From NCBI GenBank assembly GCA_011833715.1, contig CM022398.1:16114070-16178069 (forward strand): a stretch of DNA of 64,000 bases, read 5' to 3'. Below the pieces are notes generated by a model that was not told the origin of the DNA, did no database searches, and worked only from the letters and a program-made list of their open reading frames with translations. Made by a program: the position numbers and the translations under genes. This stretch comes from Carcinoscorpius rotundicauda (lineage: Eukaryota > Arthropoda > Merostomata > Xiphosura > Limulidae). Each line of letters opens with the position of its first letter. Position 1 is the first letter of the stretch. This document shows positions 25,401 through 31,470 of this stretch, in pieces.

Positions 25401-28400
25401 TCTTGCAGCTGGGGTCCCACACTAGTCGTGTCTGCATTGTCACCATCACAATCACCATTGTCCTCCTCACTCGCACCACGTGTGTTTATAGGACCTCTTC
25501 TTGGGTAGCAGGTAGTTTTGCATAATCAGCCCTATGTGTAGTATGAACAGTTTATGTTTTGGTGGGTGATGTCTGACTCTTGTCTTGTGTGTTGGTGTCC
25601 TAGTTTGAAAACGAGTCGCTGATTTTGATTTCCTTTTATTAATCCAAACTGAGTGTGTGTTTCAATGTGAGGCCGAGTACCAGAGAGAGCGAGAACCGCG
25701 TAAACAAACATAACTTCCTTTTATACAGAGCGCGCGAACATCAAATTGACCCCCGAGCCGGCTGACTGTTACCACTTCTTACTTCCAAGTTGTGTTAGTT
25801 TATGTGAAATGAATGGGAATTTCTCTCTTTATATTGGCATTAGGGCTTACAAAGGATATTCATTTTAAACATCGAAATCTAAGGAAAAAGATATAACATA
25901 CGTATTATCGGGTCATTTCATGAATAAGGAATAAATAACAACTAAACATAGTTCAACATTACGAACAACTGCTCTGCAGCATTGAAATTACCAAATTATA
26001 TTAATAGCACATGAAAATCCAGAACATATCTGTGAAATACTGTTAGAGAAAGTGTTTATCTTTAACCATATAGCACAAGTACTTAATTAGAGGATAGTGA
26101 TAATTTAAAATTACAGGGCTGATTCGGGAACACGAACACAGCTTTGATAGGGCATGTTGTAAAACTGTGGGCAGCTAATGGGAGTGAGCGGGGAAGTGGC
26201 GTGAGGCTGGCATCTGGATCTCGATTGGGCAGAGCCGATCGTTAGCCAAACGCAGAGCGTACACCATGGTCAGCGGCTTGATGATCATACGCTTAAGGCG
26301 TTCGAGGCGGGAATCGCGCGCTTGAACAAAGCAAACCCGCGGCCTGGATATTGAATGGTCATAGTAGCACCAAAACAAAATGTCTAATTTACAGCTGACC
26401 TTCACAGAAAATCTGGTTTCTTAATAAGTTCACATTATTTATACAGGTCAAAATGTGATTGTGATATTGTTCTTATTATCATAAGTGTGACAAGCACCTG
26501 TTACAATAATGTAACTACTACAATAAATTAAATTAGGCACTTTTAAATAGCCCAATAACAATTTAAAAAGTCATTCTAGAATTGTTTAGAAATATTATTT
26601 GATCAGTTAACATGTAAGGTTAGTATGTAATCACAAGTATAATATTAATTGGATGGCTGATACACAATGCCAAATGATCTCACAGAGGACACAACACCAG
26701 CTAAATGCTTCATAGTTTTTACCTATATACAATACACTTATACATGCATGCTATGTTTTACTTTTCAATAAAAGATAAATGAAATTAATGGGTAAATACC
26801 TGTGAAATTTTTGGTTTATCAAGTAAAATCCCATATGATCTGTTGTAACTTGAAATCAACGTGGTTGTCTAATCTTCGTCAAACCTTAAGATAGAATAAC
26901 ATTACACAGGGAGCAGCAATACAACGCATGAGTTTCAGTGTATTCAGTACGTTGCTATGGGACACATGACACATACTTCCGTCTTAATGAAGACGTTGAG
27001 CTCTACAGATCTATGTCTCTTTGATGTTAATTGTTAAGCAACAACGATGATTGTGTTTTCCATATTTTATGAATATATGTAGGTAAAAATATTGGGGGCT
27101 GAGGGCTTGGCTCATTTTGGGTGAGTCAAGCCCCCTTGGCGCCGCCACTATTTTGAATTATGCGTAAAGCTACACGAGGGCTATATGTACTAGTTGTCCC
27201 TAATTTAGCAATGTAAGACTAAAATGAAGGCAGCTAGTCATCACCACCCACCGCCAACTCTTAAAGTACTCTTTTACCAACGAATAGTGGGATTGACCAT
27301 CACATTATAATGCCTCCACGGCTGAAAAGGTGAGCAATATTTGGTGCGACGGGAATTCGAACTCGTGACCCTCAGATTAAGAGTCGAACGCTTTAACCAT
27401 CTGGCCATGCCGGGCTTTCGGACCTTTTACAAGAACATCTGACAAAGTTAGGCTTAATTAGTAAATTATTATTTATCTAAGCAAATGTATCACATGTAGA
27501 GCTTTATGTACCATGCTTATCATGTATAGACAACGTATTTATTACTATTTAAGGAACTGAATATCATGCAATATGGATAACTGATACTGATTTACTTAAA
27601 TATGATACTAATACTGTAAACTATACAAAGTCTGTAAATATATGTTGGTCGCTTACAACTTTACTAAAATGTTTTAAATCTAGAAGCCTGGTGATTACAC
27701 GTCAACATTTACTCAAGTCTAGTATTTTTGCTCCCCTCAGCAGCAAGTCTACGGATTTACAATACTAAAATCAAGAGCTATATTCCCCCCGGTGGACGCA
27801 GTAAATAACTCGATGCGGCTTTGCTATAAGAAAACACACACACTCGTTTTTTCTCTATTCAGCTATTGTCGTATTTACAAACTAATCCAGAGGTTTCTAC
27901 AGCTTTTATTAAAAATAATTTATTTCTTTATATTACTATTTCTTTGAGACTAAAAATCTTTCCCTGGGTTTGGGTCCGTCATAGTTTGGAGGTTCAGGTG
28001 TTCCACTTGCATTTTGCCGTGAGGACGATATAATGTATCGATCAATCCTTCTTTTCGTTGGTAAAATAGTTGCTCAAGAATAGGTGGTGTATGGTGTTGA
28101 CCAATGGCTCTGTCTCTGGTCTGTCACTTCTAAATTAGAAACAAGTGCAGGTAGCCTTCAAGTAGTTTTACGCATAATGTACGACGAAAAAATTACTCGG
28201 GTTTTTACAGGTCCTGCACGTCATGACCCATTTTCGTCATTACAAAATTGTATTTATAGTGTATTTCCAGTGGAGTCGGGCCCAGCATGAGCAGGTGGTT
28301 AAAGCACTCGACTCGTAACCCGAGCATCACGGGTTCGAATCCCCGTCACACCAAACATGGTCGCCCTTTCAGCCGTGGGGGCGTTATAATTGTGACGGTC

Positions 28401-29793
28401 AATCCCACTATTCGTTGGTGTAAGAGTAGCCCAAAAATTGGCGTTGGGTGGTGAAAACTAGCTGCCTTTCTTCTAGTCTTACACTGCTAAATTAGGGACG
28501 CCTAGCGCAGTTAGCCCTTGTGTAGCTTTGCGCGAATTTCGAAAACAAACAAAAAACCAATGCGGTTATTTCCGTCAGCGAGAAAAGCTGTGGAACTGTA
28601 TGATTTAAAGTCATATTGATGACGTAATTCATCAGCCATAATACTTTCAGAGTATATATAATTAACTTGTCAGAAACTGGTCTTTTAAACGTTTTGATTT
28701 TACACGAATTGTGAAAGTAATGTGGACATTTATAAAATGCTCCAATTCAGAGTGTTGTGTACGGTTTTAAAAGAATAAAAATATATGTATGTTAAAAGAA
28801 AGTCGAACACTGATCAACATGTCTACCTCTATGTGCTCAATATTGAGTTTTTTGTTGTTGTTTTTACTGTCAAGCTATACCTTTTATTGGGCAACATGAA
28901 CGATTTTCAGTCCTTGTCAGTTGCCTCTATAGCTTTTAATATTTACTTCAGAAAGAAGTAACTGGAAATAATTGTTGTACTTATCCCTAGATGGCGTTTG
29001 ATCAGAGTTTGATTTGTGTTTTGTGTGTTGGACTTGATTTACTTATTGTAATTATCTAAACAAAAAAAAAACAGTTTTATAAGATGCTTTTTTCCTTCCA
29101 CTCTTTAGGAATTAATCAGGGTCCTATCACGGCAGGAGTTATTGGCGCTCGAAAACCACATTACGACATGTGGGGAAATACAGTGAACGTTGCCAGCCGA
29201 ATGGAAAGCACTGGAAAAGCAGGTTGTATACAGGTAATTTGGCACATAATTCAATACGCTTTACACTTCAAACTTACAACGAATTACAGACATTCGTAAG
29301 CTATGATTGTCGATGGTCGAAACTTTCTTATTTAAACATTTCTGAAGCAAACGTCTTTTATTGTATAACGTTTGCTTAAAAGAACCGCTAGGTGGACACA
29401 GACACGTGAGCATAATTTAAATCAGAATATGATGACAATGAACCCATTTTGTAAAAAAACAACAACAAAAGTTTGCAGACGAATTGGTAATATTTTCATT
29501 ACCCGGTCAATAGGTATATTGAAAAGCTTTTTATTGACGAGTGACATATCAGTATACGTCACTAAAAATTAGTTTACTCTTGTCTTTCCCAGGTGGTTCA
29601 AGCGACTGCTCAGATTTTACATGAATTTGGTTATGTTTTCGAACAGCGAGGACTAGTAACTGTAAAGGGAAAAGGAAAACTGATGACTTATTACTTAATG
29701 GGCAAGAAAACCGAAAAGAAGTCTCCACAGGAAGATAAAAGTTTTTTGCGAGGAATTACACGCGGTGTATCAAATGTACAGCAATCAGACTAG
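1242..29793 (+). CDS. ADCY3: Adenylate cyclase type 3-like, C-terminal half (11 exons, 5' end outside window)
   Basis: Spliced CDS: 1242-1406, 2133-2223, 3259-3387, 7954-8228, 11136-11214, 14919-15077, 18609-18755, 22020-22118, 22520-22643, 29109-29233, 29593-29793. Seen: all phases agree and give 530 residues after a split first codon. Six hydrophobic helices occupy about residues 30-245 (membrane domain M2), with a sequon NYS in the loop before the fourth. A basic/charged linker (247-299) precedes the C2 cyclase domain (about 300-505). Known from class III cyclases (AC2 numbering in parentheses): the C2 residues that bind adenine, ribose and phosphate are present as K362 (K938), D442 (D1018), N449 (N1025), R453 (R1029) and K489 (K1065), with S366 (S942) at the forskolin pocket. 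The motifs FYTEESVNN and GARKPHYDMWGNTVNVASRM fit ADCY3 better than ADCY1/2/5/8. Inferred role: converts ATP to cAMP at the plasma or ciliary membrane under G-protein control. C1 and the first membrane domain lie upstream of the window. Confidence 0.93.
1407..2132 (+). other. Intron
   Basis: AT-rich intron between the first two exons. I see no repeat family or other feature in it. Confidence 0.8.
2133..2223 (+). CDS. ADCY3: ADCY3-like exon 2 (second helix of M2)
   Basis: Acceptor TCTTTCAG, donor GTATAC. The first base completes an ATG codon from the previous exon; the exon then reads LAAFQTISSVWAHL and IPFITVFVLFLILMK, a clear membrane helix. It ends in phase 0. Confidence 0.88.
2224..3258 (+). 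other. Intron
   Basis: About 1 kb of AT-rich sequence with a short G-run near 2425. Nothing else is recognised. Confidence 0.75.
3259..3387 (+). CDS. ADCY3: ADCY3-like exon 3 (third helix of M2)
   Basis: Acceptor TTTTTCAG, donor GTAATC, phase 0 at both ends, 43 codons. It encodes CYKIPLPKFG followed by a helix around WVRILTLFALVSVWTFLQAL. The short loop to the previous helix fits the cytoplasmic turn expected here. Confidence 0.88.
3488..3715 (-). repeat. SINE-C copy split by a SINE-B insertion
   Basis: Family C has a tRNA-like head with GGTTTCGATACCCGTGGTGG and a tail with TGTGTAGCTTTGTGCTTAAT. Here the reverse-strand tail (3488-3520) and the rest of the body (3651-3715) flank an intact forward SINE-B. 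GCAATG and GCAACG at the two edges look like the target duplication. Confidence 0.75.
3525..3648 (+). repeat. SINE-B copy (Val-like tRNA head), nested
   Basis: Defines family B, about 125 bp. It starts GCCCCCCGCTAGTACAGCGG, has anticodon-type loop TTTACAA (Val-TAC-like) within GGATTTACAACGCTAAAATC and B-box GGTTCGATTCC. The tail is TGTGGCTTTGCTATAAGAAA. It sits inside a SINE-C copy. Confidence 0.93.
5114..5375 (-). repeat. SINE-A copy, full length
   Basis: Reverse orientation, from the tail (CACACAAAGCTATACGAGGG) to the head ending GGCCATGCCGGGCC. The head reads GATTAATAGTC in the anticodon region, so the tRNA fold is damaged. Confidence 0.95.
5678..5950 (+). repeat. SINE-A copy, full length
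   Basis: Head GCCCGATATGACCAGG, CTCGTAA loop and B-box GAGTTCGAATTCC, body and tail complete. It lies about 300 bp from the reverse copy at 5114, so the two could form a hairpin in the intron RNA. Confidence 0.95.
6524..6830 (+). repeat. SINE-A copy with duplicated tail
   Basis: Complete head and body. The tail motif occurs twice (around 6770 and 6803), suggesting slippage or a second tail fragment. Confidence 0.93.
7307..7390 (+). repeat. Weak SINE-C relic
   Basis: GGGTTTCGATACCTGTGGCG and the preceding GTCCGTAAAC-type stretch match the family C head. The rest is eroded. Confidence 0.5.
7954..8228 (+). CDS. ADCY3: ADCY3-like exon 4 (extracellular loop and helices 4-5 of M2)
   Basis: Acceptor CTCGACACAG, donor GTAAGA, phase 0 in and phase 2 out. 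It encodes MRRALSWSEFHMNYSEL, where NYS is a potential N-glycosylation site in the expected extracellular loop. PQYLIYYCVVVYLGLSTF and IKFAITVTITTVWCILSNL follow as two helices. Confidence 0.92.
8320..8585 (-). repeat. SINE-A copy, full length
   Basis: Tail at the left edge (TTTCGCACAAAGC), body with CAGCTAGTCATCACCACCCA, diverged head ending GAGGTCATTTTGGACT. Confidence 0.93.
8644..8730 (-). repeat. SINE-C copy, truncated
   Basis: Contains CAAAGCTACACAATGGGCTA and CATGGGTATC, the reverse of the family C tail and head junction. The tRNA part is lost. Confidence 0.75.
8829..8940 (-). repeat. SINE-A head-only fragment
   Basis: Only the tRNA-like head and start of the body remain (ACGCCCCCACAG to GGCCATGCCGAGTCC). 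The tail half is missing, which is unusual because SINE truncation normally removes the 5' end. Confidence 0.9.
9165..9435. repeat. Imperfect 35-bp tandem array
   Basis: About seven to eight copies of a unit containing ACAGTCCAGTAATGTGATGT and (A/G)TGTAATCCT. Later copies drift to GAGTATAATACCACAGTC. Confidence 0.9.
9569..9672 (+). repeat. SINE-B copy, diverged
   Basis: AACGCTAAAATCTCCGGTTC and ATGTGGTTTTGCTCTAAAAC match the family B head and tail. The 5' part is eroded. Confidence 0.7.
10005..10178 (+). repeat. SINE-A body and tail (head missing)
   Basis: Begins at GGCTGAAAGGGCGTTATAAT and runs to the tail. The tRNA-like head is absent, as expected for 5' truncation. Confidence 0.9.
10228..10503 (+). 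repeat. SINE-A copy, full length
   Basis: Head GGCCCGACATGGCCAAGCG, CTCGTAA loop, B-box GGTTCGAATTC, complete body and tail. It lies 50 bp after the previous fragment in the same direction. Confidence 0.96.
11136..11214 (+). CDS. ADCY3: ADCY3-like exon 5 (last helix of M2)
   Basis: Acceptor TTTTTTTTCAG, donor GTACTG. The first base completes AGG (Arg). The exon encodes QPIEHSIYVTIVLI and TISVAVITVNRQ, the sixth membrane helix leading into the cytosol. Phase 0 at the end. Confidence 0.9.
11386..11590. repeat. 62-bp tandem array, about three copies
   Basis: Three consecutive units each contain AATAATACATGCTA, then AACTCAGTTA, then GAATATAACAACA or a close variant. Confidence 0.9.
12127..12330 (+). 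repeat. Diverged SINE with a SINE-A-type tail
   Basis: Head GCTGGGCGTGGCCAAATAG does not match family A well past its first 20 bases, but the 3' part (TTCCCTCTAGTC, TTAGGGACGGCTAACGC, TAGCTTTGCAC) does. It could be an older subfamily or a chimera. Confidence 0.7.
12600..12847 (+). repeat. SINE-A copy, 5' eroded
   Basis: Lacks the first bases of the head, retains GGACTCGAAATCTGAGG and the whole body and tail. Confidence 0.9.
12935..13025 (+). repeat. Weak SINE-C relic
   Basis: CCGTGGTAGGCAAAATAC and TGTGTAGCTTTGTGCTTTGA match the family C 3' half. The head is poorly preserved. Confidence 0.5.
13437..13785 (-). repeat. SINE-A copy with a second tail in tandem
   Basis: A separate tail fragment (13437-13510, ending TTTAGCAATGAG) abuts a full reverse copy (13511-13785). 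The repeated stretch holds the tail and the CGTCCCTAATTTAGCA motif. Confidence 0.92.
14429..14700 (+). repeat. SINE-A copy, full length
   Basis: Head GGACCTGGCATGGCCACGC, loop mutated to ATCGTTA, body with CTAGCTGTCTTCCCTCTAG, tail ending in an A run. Confidence 0.95.
14848..14877 (+). repeat. SINE-A tail-only fragment
   Basis: Thirty bases matching the tail (GTAGCTTTGTGCGAAATTC and AACAAAC), 40 bases before an exon. A very short 3' end insertion or a remnant. Confidence 0.7.
14919..15077 (+). CDS. ADCY3: ADCY3-like exon 6 (linker into the C2 domain)
   Basis: Acceptor TTTTTCAG, donor GTTTGT, 53 codons in phase 0. It encodes LELTSRRLFLWKKVVEEQKE, a charged helix comparable to the ADCY3 linker. 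NEALVYNILPPHVAKHFLGR, the conserved NILP-HVA-HFL start of the C2 cyclase domain, follows. Confidence 0.95.
15962..16062 (+). repeat. SINE-B copy
   Basis: GGATTTACAACGCAAAAATC, GGGGTTCGAATACCC and GTGGCTTTGCTATAAGAAAA match family B. The first bases of the head are altered. Confidence 0.88.
16636..17475. repeat. 40-bp minisatellite, about 20 copies
   Basis: The unit contains CAGCTTCACCTTTCAGGTAG then TTTAATAACATTCAGATACT. The first three units are 40-41 bp with a different middle (GTTCAGTTGAGTTTGG). A block in the centre carries TTTAAGG, and later ones carry TTTCAGG with ATTTAG. Noncoding, inside an intron. Confidence 0.97.
18609..18755 (+). CDS. ADCY3: ADCY3-like exon 7 (C2 domain)
   Basis: Acceptor TTTTTGCAG, donor GTAAGA, 49 codons in phase 0. 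It encodes ELYSKSYSAVGVLFAAMPNF, SDFYTEESVNNQG and LECLRFLNEVISDYDA. FYTEES-NN-G is characteristic of the ADCY3 type, so this exon drives the subtype call. Confidence 0.97.
19128..19395 (+). repeat. SINE-A copy, full length
   Basis: Head with CAACTCGTAATCCGAGG and GGGTTTGAATC, body and tail recognisable (TGACATTGCGTGAAATTC). Confidence 0.94.
19612..19885 (+). repeat. SINE-A copy, full length
   Basis: Head GCCTAAAATGACCTGATAG, loop CTCGTCA, B-box GGTTCGAATCC. A small A-rich insertion lies near 19747 and the tail is complete. Confidence 0.93.
20146..20425 (+). repeat. SINE-A copy, full length (variant head)
   Basis: Head GGCCTGGCATGGCCAAGCG with ACTCGCAATCC loop and GTCGCGCTAAACATGC instead of GTCGCACCAAAC. 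The copy at 48547 shares this GCGCTA variant, suggesting a subfamily. Confidence 0.95.
20823..20986 (-). repeat. SINE-A copy lacking its tail
   Basis: Runs from GAATACTCTTGGGCTACTC to a head ending GGCCATGCCAGGC. The 3' tail half is absent. Confidence 0.92.
21428..21550 (+). repeat. SINE-C copy, diverged
   Basis: GCTAAAATTCTGGTTTCGAT and GTGAACAGAGCATGGGTAAC follow the family C order of head and body. This explains an otherwise tempting reverse-strand open frame here. Confidence 0.65.
22020..22118 (+). CDS. ADCY3: ADCY3-like exon 8 (C2, adenine-binding lysine)
   Basis: Phase 0 both ends, 33 codons, donor GTACAG. It encodes LLEQQRFKDIIKIKTIGSTY and MAASGLNSEEFVK. The lysine of KTIG (K362) is the counterpart of AC2 K938, which contacts adenine; S366 matches AC2 S942. 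Confidence 0.97.
22119..22519 (+). other. Intron
   Basis: Short AT-rich intron, nothing recognised. Confidence 0.8.
22520..22643 (+). CDS. ADCY3: ADCY3-like exon 9 (C2 domain)
   Basis: Acceptor ATTTTGTAG, donor GTAAGA, phase 0 in and phase 1 out. It encodes PNVPVSKKWRHLAHLTDFAL, TLKETLNNINRESFNNF and VLRM. The following glycine codon is split across the intron and leads into GINQGP. Confidence 0.96.
22771..22785 (+). repeat. hAT left terminal inverted repeat
   Basis: CAGTGGCGGCGCCAG, matching the reverse complement of the right end over 13 bases. Confidence 0.9.
23245..25270 (-). pseudogene. hAT transposase pseudogene (TTF-type finger, DUF4371-like, dimerisation domain)
   Basis: Reading the reverse strand, about 25265-24850 gives YSVTQDTAFCFACRLFSHTH and a TTF-type finger. 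A TGA (about 25131-25133) stands where a conserved Trp is expected, before KKAPTSLKSHDNTAGHKF. Then 24704-24408 gives MVDETKDVSKQEQPSIVVRY and CIGQCYDGAAVM. After a frame change, VHCYAHRLNLVLVD and SDTRWVCQHAAC follow (24462-24016, with internal stops). The last open piece, 23754-23245, holds TLPATTSSACERSFSCLKLL, the hAT C-terminal region with the catalytic Glu. The three acidic motifs (DETKD, YDGA, CERSFS) can still be seen, but several stops and at least one frameshift make it inactive. The closest type I recognise is the ZMYM1/THAP12-like hAT group. Confidence 0.9.
27136..27150 (-). repeat. hAT right terminal inverted repeat
   Basis: TTGGCGCCGCCACTA on the plus strand. The outermost base does not match the left end. 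Confidence 0.9.
27151..27418 (-). repeat. SINE-A copy abutting the hAT end
   Basis: Starts with the tail (TTTTGAATTATGCGTAAAGC) at the base after the hAT repeat and ends GGCCATGCCGGGC. The junction shows the transposon inserted at, or was joined to, the SINE tail. Confidence 0.94.
27729..27840 (+). repeat. SINE-B copy
   Basis: AAGTCTACGGATTTACAATA and GCGGCTTTGCTATAAGAAAA match family B. The B-box region is degraded. Confidence 0.87.
28010..28175 (+). repeat. SINE-A body, strongly diverged
   Basis: GCCGTGAGGACGATATAATG to CAAGTAGTTTTACGC follows the family A order without a head. Confidence 0.75.
28278..28552 (+). repeat. SINE-A copy, full length
   Basis: Head GGGCCCAGCATGAGCAGG, loop CTCGTAA, B-box GGTTCGAATCC, full body and tail ending AACAAACAAAAA. 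Confidence 0.96.
29109..29233 (+). CDS. ADCY3: ADCY3-like exon 10 (C2 catalytic core)
   Basis: Acceptor CTCTTTAG, donor GTAATT. Two bases complete the split glycine. It encodes INQGPITAGVIGARKPHYDM and WGNTVNVASRMESTGKAGCI plus Q. D442, N449 and R453 match AC2 D1018, N1025 and R1029, so the purine pocket and the transition-state residues are intact. Confidence 0.98.
29234..29592 (+). other. Intron
   Basis: Short AT-rich intron with no recognised feature. Confidence 0.8.
29593..29793 (+). CDS. ADCY3: ADCY3-like terminal exon (end of C2 and C-terminal tail)
   Basis: Acceptor GTCTTTCCCAG, stop TAG at 29791-29793. It encodes VVQATAQILHEFGYVFEQRG and LVTVKGKGKLMTYYLMGKK, where K489 of VKGKG matches the phosphate-contacting AC2 K1065. 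A short polar tail of about 25 residues follows, comparable in length to the ADCY3 tail. Confidence 0.97.
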   Translation: MVQATAQILHEFGYVFEQRGLVTVKGKGKLMTYYLMGKKTEKKSPQEDKSFLRGITRGVSNVQQSD

Positions 29794-30760
29794 TTATATC
29801 TGTTGAATGATAAAGTCTGGTAAGATATGTTGGCATTTCTACATAATTTAATAAGTTCCAGGTAAATTCCTGAAAAGAGGTATTCTGAGCATGGGAAAAT
29901 GTACCTTAACCACTAGTCATCCTTTTGGTGAGACCATCGATTCTGGATAAGTCTTCACTTACGCGTGTATATTACGCTTACTTCTGTAAAATGTATTGAA
30001 ATTTAGTGTGGCTTAGCTAGAAAAATGTTCACTACCGAACAGAGGAAGTGTTCTGACTAAAATTAACATATTGATGAATGTCTTGTTGAGTTAACGGCTA
30101 AGAACCTAGTAAAATTGCCTTGTGAAAGCCTGGTAAAGTCACCAGGTGATAAGCTACTAAAGTCACCCCTTAAAAACATGGTAAAATTAGCTGATAAAAG
30201 CTTAATAATGTTACCAGGTGATTTAAGATTGCATTCTCAAAGGTACAAAATATAAAAGAAAACTGTCTTGCCACAAATAATTGTTAATCGATGAAAATAT
30301 TGATTTGTTTTTATCATTAGTTTTAAAATATATATATTATTAGTTATTGGTTTTAATATGTTATTTAAGATAAATGAAATAATCATTAGATATTAGGCTT
30401 AATTATTTGGCAGAACGAACAGAATTTCTTACAGGCGACCCCTACTTTTTTCACGTGAACTAAATTTCTATCCACGTTCTGAAGGCTAACAAATAAACTA
30501 GGTCTAAAACCACCCGTCAAATACACCAGCTCCATTATATTCACACTGGTGCTGAGAACTTATCACTTTTTCATTTCAATATCTGAAATTATTCTTATTA
30601 TTATTACTGAATTAGTTAACTCGTTTTCAGAAGAAATACATGGAAAAAAATGTATTATAATAGTAAATTAGGTTTCCGTTAACTCATCAAATAATACCAG
30701 ACGTCCTACCAGAGAGAGCAGTAATCTGAAGTCGTTTTATATGTAAATAAAAGATAGTAA
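29794..30760 (+). other. Probable 3' UTR of the ADCY3-like gene
   Basis: Follows the stop codon. AATAAA occurs at 30492-30497 and 30746-30751, both possible polyadenylation signals. A loose repetition of GGTAAA and CCAGGTGAT motifs lies at 30125-30230. The real 3' end cannot be set without transcript data. Confidence 0.5.
30746..30751 (+). terminator. Candidate polyadenylation signal AATAAA
   Basis: Canonical hexamer about 950 bases past the stop codon. An upstream alternative is at 30492-30497. Such hexamers also arise by chance in AT-rich DNA. Confidence 0.35.
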
Positions 30761-31451
30761 TTTGCTATGTTGCTTTGCTGCTACTTCTATTGAGCATCGT
30801 AAATACGAAACAGTTTGTGTGTGCACACACATCCACATCTTGAATCACTTTGTATTATTGATCACAATTTTTTACGTTGTTGTTATTGTTTGTTTTTTTC
30901 ACTAGAATTGGGTGTTCTGCTGCTCGTGTGAAATTATTGCCACGTTGTTAACAAACAACAATCATGAAACAGGTTTGATATGCGTTCTGTACGTTGTATT
31001 TCGAACTGTTGAACATGGCTTTGTGTTCCTATTGCTTCTAGGCCTCACCAGGACTACAAATCTCAGAGTAGTTTAACTAACAAGTGATCATAGTTCTTAA
31101 CTCACGAAATCATTTAACCTGGAATAAAAATCAACTGCAAAAATACCCCTTGAAAGATCACAAACGTAATGTTTTTATTTATTGACTTGACCTCTTCTAT
31201 TTTCAGTAGCAGTTCAACATTGGGAAGAAGGGGATATTTTTGTCTTTTATTTTCTGTAAGCCGTGTAAATGCGAAGAAATATAAAGCAAAGACACTGAGT
31301 GCTTCTTTTAAAGTGAACATTCAAACAGTGCTCGTTTTCATAGACTAATCAAATAAAAATGCAGAAACCACAAACGGCCACAACTAGTTAAGATGGCGCC
31401 AAAATTGTGTCATCAGTTCTACTTGTTGTTTTATCGCTTCATTACTTCAAT

Positions 31452-31470
31452 CACACACACACACACACAC
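31452..31470. repeat. (CA)n microsatellite
   Basis: Perfect CA dinucleotide run of about nine units. A candidate length-polymorphic locus. Confidence 0.95.

Larger units (their letters stand above)
22771..27150 (-). mobile_element. hAT-superfamily DNA transposon, 4.38 kb, inactive
   Basis: Terminal inverted repeats AGTGGCGGCGCCA at 22772-22784 and 27137-27149 bound the element. Near both ends a G-run with GGGGGCTGAGG occurs in the same direction (about 22797 and 27093). The reverse strand carries a broken transposase. A clear 8-bp target duplication is not visible; the flanks ATTTTCGGG and ATTTTGAAT share only the first five bases. A GC-rich stretch at 26160-26350 inside the element is unexplained. 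It lies in an ADCY3-like intron, opposite to the gene. Confidence 0.9.
22644..29108 (+). other. Largest intron of the ADCY3-like gene
   Basis: Dominated by a 4.38 kb hAT element (22771-27150) directly followed by SINE-A (27151-27418). SINE-B (27729) and SINE-A copies (28010, 28278) come next. The stretch 28560-29108 shows nothing recognised. Confidence 0.85.
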
